Shown: positions 43,501 to 51,709 of the stretch, piece after piece
Numbering within the stretch: the stretch's first letter is position 1
Layout: each line of letters begins with the position of its first letter
Assembly: GCF_000317285.1 (NCBI RefSeq)
Contig: NZ_AJLN01000140.1
Coordinates: 1 to 62,172, forward strand
Reading direction: 5' to 3'
DNA from: Chlorogloeopsis fritschii PCC 6912
Lineage (GTDB): Bacteria > Cyanobacteriota > Cyanobacteriia > Cyanobacteriales > Nostocaceae
DNA length: 62,172 bases
Program-made: the position numbers and the translations under genes
The notes under the pieces: model-generated
Told to the model about the DNA's origin: nothing
Seen by the model: the letters and a program-made list of their open reading frames with translations, nothing else
The model's database searches: none

Positions 43501-43665
43501 CAAGCCTGTTGCTCCACAGAAATTGGCTTAAGAATGTATCTTTGCAAGCAAATTATTAAAGCGCATGGTGGTGAAATTGGCGTCAATAGCAACCGCAAGC
43601 AAGGGGTAACTTTTTGGTTTACCCTGCCCTTGGCGATTCCATCAAAAGTTATGAGTGATGAGTAA
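40576..43665 (+). CDS. Multi-PAS/GAF histidine kinase homologue with degenerate ATPase
   Basis: 1029 residues from a GTG. No membrane helix is seen, so cytosolic. Four PAS/PAC units (about 20-135, 146-255, 270-385, 390-505; each ends DITxRK or DITERK), a GAF domain (about 520-685), a coiled coil (690-720) and HisKA with H726 in SHDLR. An 80-odd-residue repeat-derived insertion occupies residues about 746-834. The ATPase boxes are altered against the paralogue at 45731: N-box NLIVNAVKH is NLFTHSLQK (Asn to H926), G1 DNGVGL is DNGTPL, and G2 LGLGLYL is IGLRMYL (Gly to R986). It likely cannot bind ATP normally and may act as a sensor or decoy. Confidence 0.88.
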   Translation: MDETVKALYTSDSQSRALPPLEKIAANIPGIIFQFLQQQDGSQRVVYVSSGCRELYEIEPELVQKDFQVLYKLLHPEDVKAFAESVNSSYLTGEPWRWEGRIVTLSGKLKWIQGASRPERQPNGDTIWDGLLMDITDRKLTEEKLRESEARYKAILDAIPDLMFRISRNGEYLDCKDEGANVTIPKAEVLGKRVQDLLPPHVALICQEAIAKTLDTESLQTCEYQLPTPLGMRDYEARLVKSGKDEVLAIVRDITERKQAELAQQSLAQKFAKAFRCSPNPITISTLQEGRYIEVNDSFVQLSGYERSEAIGRTAFELNIWVNESDRTKLLQELQLKGVIRNQEFTFRKKSGELILVQVSAEIIDLDGTPCILAISQDITERKQAELALRESEEKFSKAFRSSPIPITILKLKDGRYVDVNDAFLQITGFRREEVISRTPGELNIYKNPDDGDRIQSLLQQQGFIRNLETEFYTKSGESRVVLFSADIITLGGEACMLCVTNDITERKHAEELLRLSSQRDRLLAQTLVQIRKSLNLDQILQTTVNEVRQFLQTDRVFIAVNDSHVKSRILAESVNPKYPSVLGWETDEAILQELKTLLMNDKVRVVEDITQMVVSPKLAALYQKFQTRATLAVPIMLGKEFFGALIANSCGKPRHWQPMEIDLLQQMSEQLSIAIQQAQLYQKLEQLNTNLEHQVEERTAQLRQKMQELQEIHRVKDVVLHTVSHDLRTSVMGNLMVLQNLLNQGLGTRDWGLGARKRTRGRGDAGNEEDAGTWRHPDKGNVNENFSPTPPLSPRQVLQRREPRSRLRRETLPQRCSQRTGSSPNPPLSSIPVPSSIIERMIEGNDRQLRMIDSLLEIHSSESQGIILHREPVKFNKLTEVILKDVEPMLKQNQASCHKLLPQDLPLVFADPLQLQKVFVNLFTHSLQKNPPGVKLKLSAKVEAEMIRCTIQDNGTPLNKLECDRLFDLYVREPQACCSTEIGLRMYLCKQIIKAHGGEIGVNSNRKQGVTFWFTLPLAIPSKVMSDE
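42811..43078. repeat. Mosaic repeat block inside the histidine-kinase reading frame
   Basis: Starts with STRR units (GGACTAG/GGGACTG), then GACGCGG repeats (AGGACGCGGGGACGCGGGGA), a pyrimidine tract and an inverted copy of the GAGGTTCCCTCCGTTGTAG core seen at 4967 and 33535. Against the sister kinase it adds about 82 codons and keeps the frame. Codon content is Arg/Pro/Ser-rich and unlike the rest of the gene. Confidence 0.85.
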
Positions 43666-43927
43666 AGTTTTTTACGAATGCATAGGTGAACGTTGGCTTG
43701 TTGCAGATAGTAAAAATGCTCTTAAAAAAACCGAAATTAAGAAACTGCAGTACGAGATTTCTTACTTTGATTATCACAGCCCAGCGATAATAATGGTTTT
43801 GAGAGCTAATGGCGTGTATCTCTATTGCACAGTCGAAGCTGGGGGGGCTGGGGTGGCTGGGGAAGCTGGGGGAGAAAACTGCGATCGCCCCGACCGAGCA
43901 ATCAAGGTATGCGGTAATGGCTGCTGA
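43658..43927 (+). CDS. Doubtful small ORF after the histidine kinase
   Basis: About 89 codons from ATG 43658, overlapping the kinase stop by 8 bp. The first 60 codons (VFYECIGERWLVADSKNALK, ALKKTEIKKLQYEISYFDYH) look reasonably protein-like, but the end is a tandem GCTGGGG repeat (43838-43873) translated as AGGAGVAGEAGG. It could be the remnant of a small gene invaded by repeats; no family is recognised. Confidence 0.3.
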   Translation: MSKVFYECIGERWLVADSKNALKKTEIKKLQYEISYFDYHSPAIIMVLRANGVYLYCTVEAGGAGVAGEAGGENCDRPDRAIKVCGNGC

Positions 43928-44183
43928 AAGCCTTCTGGTGTAAGGTATATTAGCTAACTAACTCAATTTTTTCGGAATTTTTTTCTTAAAAGACTACTTA
44001 ATGTCGTCTGACCCAAATAACCCGACATCCAACGGCGATCGCTGATGTAGGTAGGATACATAATTGCTGTAACCCTTGAAGTATATTGTGTTTAAAAACT
44101 GTTAGTTGCAAGCACTCGCGACTGTTTTTCAGGAATTTACGCTATTGATTTTAACTGTATGACTTTTATGTAAGTTTAGTATT

Positions 44184-45089
44184 ATGGACGAATTTGAAGA
44201 AATTCTCAGACTGAATGCTTTACGGTCAGAAATCATCAAGCGTTATGAAACTGGGGAACGAAACTTTGCTGGTGCTGATTTGAGAAAAATCCGTATTAGC
44301 TATCCCTGTTTTCTGGATACCGATTTTAGTGCTGCTAATCTGGAAGAGTCTAGTTTCGGAAGCATCTATTTCATTAATGCCAACTTCAATAGTGCTAATT
44401 TGGGACAAAGCTATTTGCCCAGTTTTCTGATTAATTCCAACTTGAGTCATGCCAATCTCCTCCAAGCCGATTTGAGCAATGCAAACTTGATTTGTACTAA
44501 TTTGACTGGGGCTGACTTGAGCAGTGCTGACTTGAGAAATACCAAATTGATTGATACTAACTTGAGCCATGCCAATTTGACTGACATCAAAATTGATGAA
44601 CGTACTATTTTTGTTTCCACCATCATGCCCGATGGCAGTATAAGAACTGACTCCACTAAACAAATTATTGATGCTCAACAATTGCGCCAACGCTTCTATA
44701 AAGAGTGGCAAGATAACTTCCAGGGCATTATCATGCATAATGCTGATTTGTCGGGAATCGACTTGCATGGTACTTGGATGTACCCCGTCAATATGTCCGA
44801 AGCTTATTTTAGCAATGTCAATTTCAGGGATGCTAACTTGAGTGGAGTTGATTTTAACAGAAGTAGTTTCATCGGTTGTGATTTCAGGGGAGCTAACTTT
44901 GGAGCCAATTTGGAAGGAGCTAATTTGATTGATATTGACTTTAGAGGGACTGATTTGAGGTGTGCTAGCCTCTACCACGCTATGTGTATTAGAGTTAACT
45001 TCCAAGGTACTAAAGTTAATCTGTTCGGAGCTGAAGCTTCTTATATCGAAACTATCATGCCCGATGGAGAGTTTCTTTCTAGCCTTTAA
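44184..45089 (+). CDS. Pentapeptide-repeat protein
   Basis: 301 residues dominated by A(N/D)LXX repeats in two blocks: about 38-140 (NSANLGQSYLPSFLINSNLS, ANLLQADLSNANLICTNLTG) and about 185-275 (DLSGIDLHGTWMYPVNMSEA, ANLEGANLIDIDFRGTDLRC), each followed by the same MPDG motif (TIMPDGSI, TIMPDGEF). The repeats fold into a right-handed square beta-helix. Functions in cyanobacteria are mostly unknown. The internal duplication of a block plus MPDG suggests an ancestral half-size protein. A long antisense frame is an artefact of the repeats. Confidence 0.9.
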   Translation: MDEFEEILRLNALRSEIIKRYETGERNFAGADLRKIRISYPCFLDTDFSAANLEESSFGSIYFINANFNSANLGQSYLPSFLINSNLSHANLLQADLSNANLICTNLTGADLSSADLRNTKLIDTNLSHANLTDIKIDERTIFVSTIMPDGSIRTDSTKQIIDAQQLRQRFYKEWQDNFQGIIMHNADLSGIDLHGTWMYPVNMSEAYFSNVNFRDANLSGVDFNRSSFIGCDFRGANFGANLEGANLIDIDFRGTDLRCASLYHAMCIRVNFQGTKVNLFGAEASYIETIMPDGEFLSSL

Positions 45090-45730
45090 TTCCTTTGTTG
45101 TAAATATAGTTAATTTATCTACAGGTTCAATCTCTGCCATCAAAGAAGCGATATGTGGTCGATATCGATAAGCAGGCGGCAATTCTGATTTAATATCTTT
45201 AAAAGAATTTCTTTTAGATTCAGAAATTTGTGAGAAAAGATTGAAATTAGAATTTACTGCTTCTGTGAGTCAATTTTCTAGTGGCTCAAGCCACGACCGA
45301 GCAAGGAAGTTGCACCGCATTGGCTCGCCAACTCTTATAGATAAGGATTAAAAGCTGGGTCAAATTTTTCATTGCTTACTTTTGTTGCTTAAAAGCGATC
45401 GCAAGTGTAAAGCCTTGAGTGATAATGCATGAACTGGCGTTGCTGATTTAGGCTATGAAAATAATTTTTCGTAATGCCAAAACCCCTGCCCAGACGCGAT
45501 ATATCGCGTCTCTACAAATCAAATTCATACCGCGATTCAGCAACGCCCATGAACTACACCCTGCCGTTAGCGATCGCTCATAATCAATCTTGATTCCCTT
45601 CTACTACCTGCTCAGTAATAAAAATCGATATTCTCTTACTTTCGGAAGAGCACTATTTGTGTTGTTGAGAATTCACAATTAAACTTAAGGGTGTGTCAGC
45701 AGTTGTGAAGATGCAAACACCTTCTCGATT
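45090..45730. other. Intergenic region with MITE
   Basis: Holds the miniature element at 45436-45547. On the minus strand at 45090-45269 a protein-like stretch (KSELPPAYRYRPHIASLMAE) continues into antisense of the pentapeptide gene; it has no start and is probably chance or a relic. Several HIP1 octamers occur. The promoter of the next kinase probably lies after 45600. Confidence 0.5.
45436..45547. mobile_element. Miniature inverted-repeat element (MITE), copy 1, with 8-bp target duplication
   Basis: 112 bp with perfect 11-bp ends GGCGTTGCTGA (45436-45446) and TCAGCAACGCC (45537-45547), flanked on both sides by CATGAACT (45428-45435 and 45548-45555). A 20-bp perfect palindrome (AGACGCGATATATCGCGTCT, 45492-45511) lies inside. 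There is no coding capacity. A second copy with matching ends is at 58420-58547. It was presumably moved by a full-length transposase elsewhere in the genome. Confidence 0.9.
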
Positions 45731-47887
45731 ATGGGAAGATTTGGTCAGAAGTTAATGAAGACCGTGTTCAAAATAGCAAAAGATTGGCTTAAAAAAGCTG
45801 TTTACGGTGATAAAAATCTGACAAAAAATGACGTTGCCAATGAATACCAACATTGGCGTAATGGCTTTTTGTGGCAGAGGTTACGCTTATGGTTATGGCT
45901 AGCGCTTATCTGTGTTTTTACGTTTACACTACGTGATATTTATAACTTTTTCTTCCCTCTTAAGGAATTTCAAAACCTACCAGAGACATTAAGAACTCAG
46001 GTTCTGGTCATGGATTTTGTCATGCTGCTGAGTCTTGCTATCTGCTTGGCTTTGCGCAAAACTAAGTTCGGTCGTTCTTATCCAGGTATATTATTTTTGG
46101 GATCGTCTTGGGCGATCGGTATAGTGCCACAGATTTTCACTACTCTTAAAGGTTTCGCACTACCCGATACCCTAGCTTGGTCACTTTTATTTGTCAGCCA
46201 AGCTACATTCATGCCAGTATGCTGGATTCTTCACTTTTTGTCTCAGCTAGGTTTATTACTTTACTATTTTGGTGTTAATACAGCACTTGGGTTACAATTA
46301 CCACTTCCAAATCACCCAGAATTATATAATGTAACCTTAATTTTATATTTATTCTGGTTATGTACTATATGTGACATTAGTGTTTTCTTGTACGATCGCC
46401 TGCAACGCTCTGAGTTTTACGCACGTCGAGAATTAGAGTCTGCATATCAGAAACTGAGAGTCGCAGAAGTTAAATACCGTAGTATATTTGAAAACGCAGT
46501 TGAGGGGATTTTCCAAAGCTCTCCTGACGGACGTTACATTACTGCCAATCCTGCATTAGCACATATTTATGGATACTCTTTACCGGAAGAGGTAACGGAG
46601 AATTTTACTGATATTGAACATCAACTCTACGTAGATCCACAGCGGCGTGCAGAGTTTGTACGCTTAATCGAACAGTATGGTAGCGTGTCAGAATTTGAGT
46701 CTCAGATTTATCGCCGAGACGGCAGCATAGTTTGGATTTCGGAAAAAGCTTACGCCGTGCGTGATGAAAATGGAAAACTGCTGTACTACGAAGGACTAAT
46801 AGAAGATATTACCAAACGCAAGCAAGCAGAGGCAGCTTTACAAGAACAGTTGGATTTTTTGCAAGTTTTAATTGATACTATTCCCGCTCCAGTTTTTTAT
46901 AAAAATACCCAAGGTTTATATATTGGCTGCAACCAAGCTTTCGAGGAAGCTTTGGGTTTGAGCAAAGAACAGATTCTCGGTAAGACTGTATATGATTTAG
47001 CACCTCAAGAACTTGCCGAGCAATACCATCAAGCAGATGTTGCATTATTTGAGCAGCGTGGCGTTCAAAGTTATGAAGGTTCTTTAGTCTACAAAGATGG
47101 CAAGAAGCATGATGTGATTTTTTATAAGGCAACCTTCTCAAAGGCAGATGGTTCTCTTGGTGGGTTGGTTGGAGTAATTTTGGATATTAGCGATCGCAAG
47201 CGCACCGAGGAAGCACTGCGAGTCTTTTTCCATGCGGTTTCCCATGATTTACGCAATCCGGTACTGGGTACGTTAATGGTGCTAAAGAATTTACTCTCAC
47301 GTTCAGAAGACAAAATCACTGTTCCCCGCACAATTTTAGAACGGATGGTGCAAAGCAGCGAACGCCAGCTAAATTTAATTAATTCGTTAATGGAAGCTCA
47401 TGTCAGCGAAGTACAAGGTGTGGGCTTGCAACTTCAACCAGTAGAACTACATACAGTTGTAGAAGATGCGATCGCCGACTTGCAACCTATACTTACGGAA
47501 AACCAAGCTCATCTCACAAATTTAGTCACAGCAGATTTACCCTTAGTTAATGCCGATCAAACGCAACTATGGCGAGTGTTCTCTAACTTAATTGTCAATG
47601 CTGTTAAACACAATCCACCGGGGTTGAGCATCATTATTAATGCCAGAGTTGAAGGTGATAAAATCTGCTGTACAGTTTCTGATAACGGTGTAGGCTTGAA
47701 TCCACAACAGAGTGACAAGCTGTTTGATCTTTACTTCCGGGGTAGTAACAATCGCAATTCTGTCAGTTTGGGATTAGGATTGTATTTGTGCAAACGAATA
47801 ATTAACGCCCATGGTGGGGAAATAGGTGTGAACAATAACCCACAAGCAGGGGCGAGTTTTTGGTTTACGTTACCTGTCTTGAAATGA
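45731..47887 (+). CDS. Membrane PAS histidine kinase
   Basis: 718 residues. Residues about 50-230 contain five or six membrane segments (LRLWLWLALICVFTFTLRDI, VLVMDFVMLLSLAICLAL, VTLILYLFWLCTICDISVFL). Two PAS/PAC units follow (about 248-365 and 375-490), then HisKA with H505 in SHDLRNPV and HATPase with intact boxes (NLIVNAVKH, DNGVGL, LGLGLYL). It autophosphorylates and passes the phosphate to a response regulator not found here. It is a sister of the kinase at 40576-43665 in its C-terminal 230 residues. Confidence 0.92.
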   Translation: MGRFGQKLMKTVFKIAKDWLKKAVYGDKNLTKNDVANEYQHWRNGFLWQRLRLWLWLALICVFTFTLRDIYNFFFPLKEFQNLPETLRTQVLVMDFVMLLSLAICLALRKTKFGRSYPGILFLGSSWAIGIVPQIFTTLKGFALPDTLAWSLLFVSQATFMPVCWILHFLSQLGLLLYYFGVNTALGLQLPLPNHPELYNVTLILYLFWLCTICDISVFLYDRLQRSEFYARRELESAYQKLRVAEVKYRSIFENAVEGIFQSSPDGRYITANPALAHIYGYSLPEEVTENFTDIEHQLYVDPQRRAEFVRLIEQYGSVSEFESQIYRRDGSIVWISEKAYAVRDENGKLLYYEGLIEDITKRKQAEAALQEQLDFLQVLIDTIPAPVFYKNTQGLYIGCNQAFEEALGLSKEQILGKTVYDLAPQELAEQYHQADVALFEQRGVQSYEGSLVYKDGKKHDVIFYKATFSKADGSLGGLVGVILDISDRKRTEEALRVFFHAVSHDLRNPVLGTLMVLKNLLSRSEDKITVPRTILERMVQSSERQLNLINSLMEAHVSEVQGVGLQLQPVELHTVVEDAIADLQPILTENQAHLTNLVTADLPLVNADQTQLWRVFSNLIVNAVKHNPPGLSIIINARVEGDKICCTVSDNGVGLNPQQSDKLFDLYFRGSNNRNSVSLGLGLYLCKRIINAHGGEIGVNNNPQAGASFWFTLPVLK

Positions 47888-47946
47888 TTTAGATTTCCTG
47901 TTCTATTTCACCTTCACGTTCTTTTTTGTAGACAGTTCAACAAGGG

Positions 47947-48351
47947 CTACTTAATTGATTCCTTATCTTTTAAATAATCTATCGCTGCCTCTAATTTTGA
48001 GGAATATCTTTCAGCAAACCTTTCAAACCAAAGTCCTTCTGGCGAGAATAGATCTAATTTTGCTAGCCAACTTTGAGCAAATTTACTCAAATCTTGCAGT
48101 TGCTTGGCTTTAATTTGTTCTTGTTGAATTCTTTCTTGTTCTAGCTCCTGCTGTCGTCTCAACTCTTCAGCGTGCTCCCGCTCCTGAAAATCAGCTTTTA
48201 CTTCCGCTAATAGGTTGTCTATCAACGATGCTGATTTCTGTGGTGATTGAATAGATGGTGTAGGTTGAGTTGGCTTTGACTGTTTCTGTTCGTTTTTGCC
48301 TTCTTTATATTCAGCTTTCAGTTCGGCTAACAACTTATCAATAGAATCCAT
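47947..48351 (-). CDS. Probable salt-stress protein, Slr1339 family
   Basis: 134 residues. Two similar units, MDSIDKLLAELKAEYKE and SLIDNLLAEVKADFQE, are separated by a Gln/Pro/Ser linker, then a charged coiled coil (ELRRQQELEQERIQQEQIKA) and a conserved C-terminal LFSPEGLWFERFAERYSSKL. I recall this arrangement in the cyanobacterial Slr1339-like salt-stress group; the function is unknown. It is on the same strand as, and downstream of, the twin vWA genes, which hints at a shared operon. Confidence 0.65.
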   Translation of the reverse strand: MDSIDKLLAELKAEYKEGKNEQKQSKPTQPTPSIQSPQKSASLIDNLLAEVKADFQEREHAEELRRQQELEQERIQQEQIKAKQLQDLSKFAQSWLAKLDLFSPEGLWFERFAERYSSKLEAAIDYLKDKESIK

Positions 48352-48453
48352 ATTAAATCCTCAAATTTATTATAAATTCAGTTTTCCTCCTCAATTTGTG
48401 GCAAAAATTGAACTTAAAAATTTATTTGAAATTGAATTTATTGAGGAGAAAAA

Positions 48454-49059
48454 TTAATCATTGATTGCATTAAGCAATACTTCTGACAAACTCATATCTT
48501 CCATATCTTCCATAGTCAAAGTGTCACAAATATCGAATTTTGCGCCAGCACTTTGCAGTTCATCATCCAATACTTTCAAAAAGCGAGTAGCTTGTTGATC
48601 TGTACCAACTTGAATGAAAGAAATGGCTAGCTCTTCATCGCGATCCATACGGCGAGAAGCTTCAATTATCACCTTCATAACTGCCTTACGGTCATCTGGT
48701 TCACCATCAGTAACTACTAAAATTGTTTCACCATTCGGCTTTGTTTGACCAGCAGCTTTCCGTTGGAAGTAATTATCAGTTGCGTGTTTTAATACTCCTG
48801 CCAAATCTGTGCTACCAGCAGGATCATTTTCTTGGAAAATTTGTGAAACTTTGCTTGATGTCACATTCTCATAGCGCTTAAATCTACCAGAGAACACATA
48901 CACAGTAATCCCATCTGGATCAAATTGTTCGCATTTACTTGCCAAAGCAAAGGTTGATTCTTGAGCTGTTACCCATCTGGTTCTACCACCTTTTTGATCT
49001 GGTGTTGCCATGCTGCCACTTTTATCGATAATTAGCGTATAATCACGATTTTCCAGCAT
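48454..49059 (-). CDS. vWA domain protein, TerY-like (tandem copy 1)
   Basis: 201 residues from ATG 49057-49059 with GGAG upstream; the TTG at 49074 is less likely. The MIDAS metal-site DKSGSM is near residue 13, with the remaining motifs FDPDGITVYVFSGRFKRY, GSTDLAGVL and VVTDGEPDD. It is a cytosolic vWA module that binds divalent metal and usually a partner protein. It is equal in length to, and about three quarters identical with, the neighbour at 49131-49736, so this is a recent tandem duplication. The Slr1339-like gene is 102 bp downstream. Confidence 0.9.
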   Translation of the reverse strand: MLENRDYTLIIDKSGSMATPDQKGGRTRWVTAQESTFALASKCEQFDPDGITVYVFSGRFKRYENVTSSKVSQIFQENDPAGSTDLAGVLKHATDNYFQRKAAGQTKPNGETILVVTDGEPDDRKAVMKVIIEASRRMDRDEELAISFIQVGTDQQATRFLKVLDDELQSAGAKFDICDTLTMEDMEDMSLSEVLLNAIND

Positions 49060-49130
49060 TTGTAATTTCTCCAATAATTAGAGTCATTAGTCAATGGACA
49101 CAACCTTGAAATTATGGACTATGCACTAAA

Positions 49131-49736
49131 TTAATCAGTTACTGCATTCATTAATACTTCAGAAAGGCTCATCTCTTCCATATCATCAAGAGTTAGTGTA
49201 TCGCAGATATCAAATTTGGCACCAACACTTTGCATTTGATCGTCCAAAGCTTTGAGAAACTTAGTTGCTTGCGAATCAGAACCTACTTGAATGATTGAAA
49301 TTCCTAATTCTTCATCGCGTTCCATTTTTTGAGTTGCATTGATGATTACCTCAAAAACCGCTTTGCGATCGTCAGGCTCACCATCGGTAATCACTAAAAT
49401 TGTTTCTCCGTTTGGCTTAGTTTTACCAGCAGCTTTACGTTGGAAATAATTATTAATAGCATCTTGCAGTACACCTGCTAAATTGGTTGTGCCAGCAGGA
49501 TCGTTTTCGCGAAATATTTGCTCTACTTTGGCTGAAGTTACATCATCGTAGCGTTTAAATCTACCAGAAAATACGTAAACAGTAATACCATCGGGGTCAA
49601 ATTGTTCACATTTCCTTGCTAGGGCAAGAGTAGACTCCTGAGCAATCTCCCATCTACTTTTACCACCCACTTGGTCGGGAGTGGACATACTACCGCTTTT
49701 ATCGATGATTAAAGTGTAGTCGCGATCGCTCATCAT
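49131..49736 (-). CDS. vWA domain protein, TerY-like (tandem copy 2)
   Basis: 201 residues, starting MMSDRDYTLIIDKSGSMSTP. The MIDAS DKSGSM, TTNLAGVL and VITDGEPDD motifs are intact, as in its twin. Divergence between twins is concentrated on surface positions (e.g. WVTAQESTFALASKCEQ versus WEIAQESTLALARKCEQ), as if they form different complexes or a heterodimer. It is first in the vWA-vWA-Slr1339-like run. A HIP1 octamer lies at its 5' end. Confidence 0.9.
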   Translation of the reverse strand: MMSDRDYTLIIDKSGSMSTPDQVGGKSRWEIAQESTLALARKCEQFDPDGITVYVFSGRFKRYDDVTSAKVEQIFRENDPAGTTNLAGVLQDAINNYFQRKAAGKTKPNGETILVITDGEPDDRKAVFEVIINATQKMERDEELGISIIQVGSDSQATKFLKALDDQMQSVGAKFDICDTLTLDDMEEMSLSEVLMNAVTD

Positions 49737-49828
49737 AATTTCCTCTAATTTTTACCCTGTGGTTCTAGTCTAGTCTACGACTCTCCTTGCTATGCAAGAT
49801 TTTTTAAGCTTTGTATCAATTTTGCTAC

Positions 49829-50713
49829 TCAATCCAAAGGATTGGCATAAAAACCCAAATGATTGGCCACTGGGCGCTCGCGCATAGGTAATTTAGTATG
49901 TATGGGAGCGTTTAACACTTTTGCTCCCTGAGTGGCTGCCATCACTAGTGTAGTTGAACCACCGCCATCTAGGTTAAGTGCTGTATATGCACCTAGCTCC
50001 ATAGCAATCTCAGTCAATTCGCTCATCTTTACCCCCTCACTGTAAAGGGGCTGTTTGCCATCAACAGTAATTAGCCAGAGTTTTTTACCTTCTCGATCAA
50101 TAGCTGCAGCCATACGCGGATACGGTTTATCATTGGGTGTTTGGAAAAACTCGGCTTTCGGTTTACCGCGATCGATGAAAATTTTGCTACCTGCAATACC
50201 TTGGATTGTATCTACGGGACACTTGCCACTGTCGAAAATTTGAGCGCGGTTGTTTTGAGAAAAGCACAAAACTCGCCAGCCTCCCTCAGTTACAGAATAG
50301 CGATATCCATTCGAGATAACTTCGCCTAGAGGATGAGAGCGATCGCCACTGCGAGGGTAATAATCCCAAGGAGTTTTTTCCTCAAAATGATGGAAGTAGC
50401 TACCATTAACTGCCAATTGCAGTTTGAATTCACGCAAAAACTCTGAAGTTGTGCGAGCGCTAGTTTCTCTATCACTACTAGGTGGCATTCCAGGAGTAAC
50501 TAGTGGTTTCACTCCAGGTGCATTCAAGTCAACACTGACAATATGGATAATGATAGGACGTGGTATGGAGCGGGCATGGCGCTTGTAGACAATGCCACGA
50601 AACAATACTTGCTCCTTCTCTGTCTGGGGTGGGCGTAAAAAGTGTAATGCACTATAAAGTATGAATGGTAACAATAGTAGGGCCGTGCCAGCACTTAACA
50701 AATATTGTTTCAT
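49829..50713 (-). CDS. Phosphodiester glycosidase family (NAGPA/DUF2233) protein
   Basis: 294 residues. One N-terminal membrane anchor or uncleaved signal (LLSAGTALLLLPFILYSALHF) points to a periplasmic or membrane-bound enzyme. The DUF2233/NAGPA core shows LAVNGSYFHHF, KLWLITVDGKQPLYSEGVKM and TALNLDGGGSTTLVMAA. Relatives cleave phosphodiester-linked sugars; the cyanobacterial substrate is unknown. It is divergent from the membrane pentapeptide gene 91 bp away. Confidence 0.9.
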   Translation of the reverse strand: MKQYLLSAGTALLLLPFILYSALHFLRPPQTEKEQVLFRGIVYKRHARSIPRPIIIHIVSVDLNAPGVKPLVTPGMPPSSDRETSARTTSEFLREFKLQLAVNGSYFHHFEEKTPWDYYPRSGDRSHPLGEVISNGYRYSVTEGGWRVLCFSQNNRAQIFDSGKCPVDTIQGIAGSKIFIDRGKPKAEFFQTPNDKPYPRMAAAIDREGKKLWLITVDGKQPLYSEGVKMSELTEIAMELGAYTALNLDGGGSTTLVMAATQGAKVLNAPIHTKLPMRERPVANHLGFYANPLD

Positions 50714-50804
50714 GTGTTGCCAAAATTGCTATGCAAGAACAAAATTATGCACTAAACAACTAATTTTATTGTCGTTCTATTAATGTTTTTGTGCCTTCTT
50801 AATT

Positions 50805-51644
50805 ATGAAGAATCAAAGCCCTCTCAATTTTGCTAATCAGGATTTGCGAAATCGTTCCTTTCAAAGACAGAATCTGATTGGTGCAGACTTTAGTGGTTCA
50901 GATATTCGAGGCTGTGATTTTAGTTATGCCTTATTGCGGGGGGCTAATTTTAAACAAGTTAAGGCTGGTCAAACTGTTGAACATTTAATTTTAATAGTAT
51001 CTGTTGCAGTAGTTGTGGTGATCGCAACATTTCATGCTGTTAGCCAACTAATTTTTAGCGCTGTTGGCGTAACTCCAGAAGAACCAGCTTGGGTTTATAC
51101 TCTGGCTTTGTTCTTCAGTTTAGGTTTGGTGGGAGCAAGTTCGGCAATTAGGGGCATGACTAGCAACAAATCTCTTATCAAGCGCATTGCGACAGCAGTT
51201 TCAGGTGCAACATCGGCAGCATTACTAGCTTTATTTTATTTGCACGGAAATGCCGCAACGCTGAAGAATCCCCAAAGTGCAGTTATGACGTTGGTTTTTG
51301 TGGCGATAGTAATAGCAGTTGTGGGTTTTTACTCTACCAGGGGATTGGTGGCTGTTGCAGTTGGAGTTGCGGGTGCGGTAGCGACTTATGGATTTACTTT
51401 CTTAGTTGTAGCAGTAGCAAGCGCCTACCTGAGTACTCAAAACTATGTCTGGGGATTGCTCTGGAGTATTGTGGCTTTAGGAGCGATCACACTGTTGATG
51501 ATATCCCTGAAGCAGTCTGTCAAAGAGATAACAAGCACTTTTGCCACATCTTTTCGTGGTGCTGACATTACAGATGCTAACTTTGAAGGTGCCAAACTTG
51601 GGAAGACAAATTTTTCTGGTGTACTAAGATCTTCGCGATCGTAG
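50805..51644 (+). CDS. Membrane protein with split pentapeptide-repeat ends
   Basis: 279 residues. Pentapeptide repeats occupy the N-terminus (NLIGADFSGSDIRGCDFSYA, about 20-45), and a last few repeats stand at the C-terminus (FRGADITDANFEGAKLGKTN, about 250-270). Between them are about six membrane helices (HLILIVSVAVVVVIATFHAV, YTLALFFSLGLVGASSAIRG and others). The two repeat parts could face the same side and complete one beta-helix. The function is unknown. Start ATG 50805 fits. It is probably a single gene under its own promoter. Confidence 0.85.
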   Translation: MKNQSPLNFANQDLRNRSFQRQNLIGADFSGSDIRGCDFSYALLRGANFKQVKAGQTVEHLILIVSVAVVVVIATFHAVSQLIFSAVGVTPEEPAWVYTLALFFSLGLVGASSAIRGMTSNKSLIKRIATAVSGATSAALLALFYLHGNAATLKNPQSAVMTLVFVAIVIAVVGFYSTRGLVAVAVGVAGAVATYGFTFLVVAVASAYLSTQNYVWGLLWSIVALGAITLLMISLKQSVKEITSTFATSFRGADITDANFEGAKLGKTNFSGVLRSSRS

Positions 51645-51709
51645 GTAGAGATTTTTCAGATATCGAATATATATATTTTAGTAATTGAAACTTTTAAAAT
51701 ATCAAATTT

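Noticed and set aside
44226-45182. 318-codon frame on the minus strand opposite the pentapeptide gene
   Set aside because: Pentapeptide codons leave the antisense frame open by composition; its Ile/Ser/Gln repeats mirror the sense repeats. Only the part beyond 45090 has any protein-like look and it has no start.
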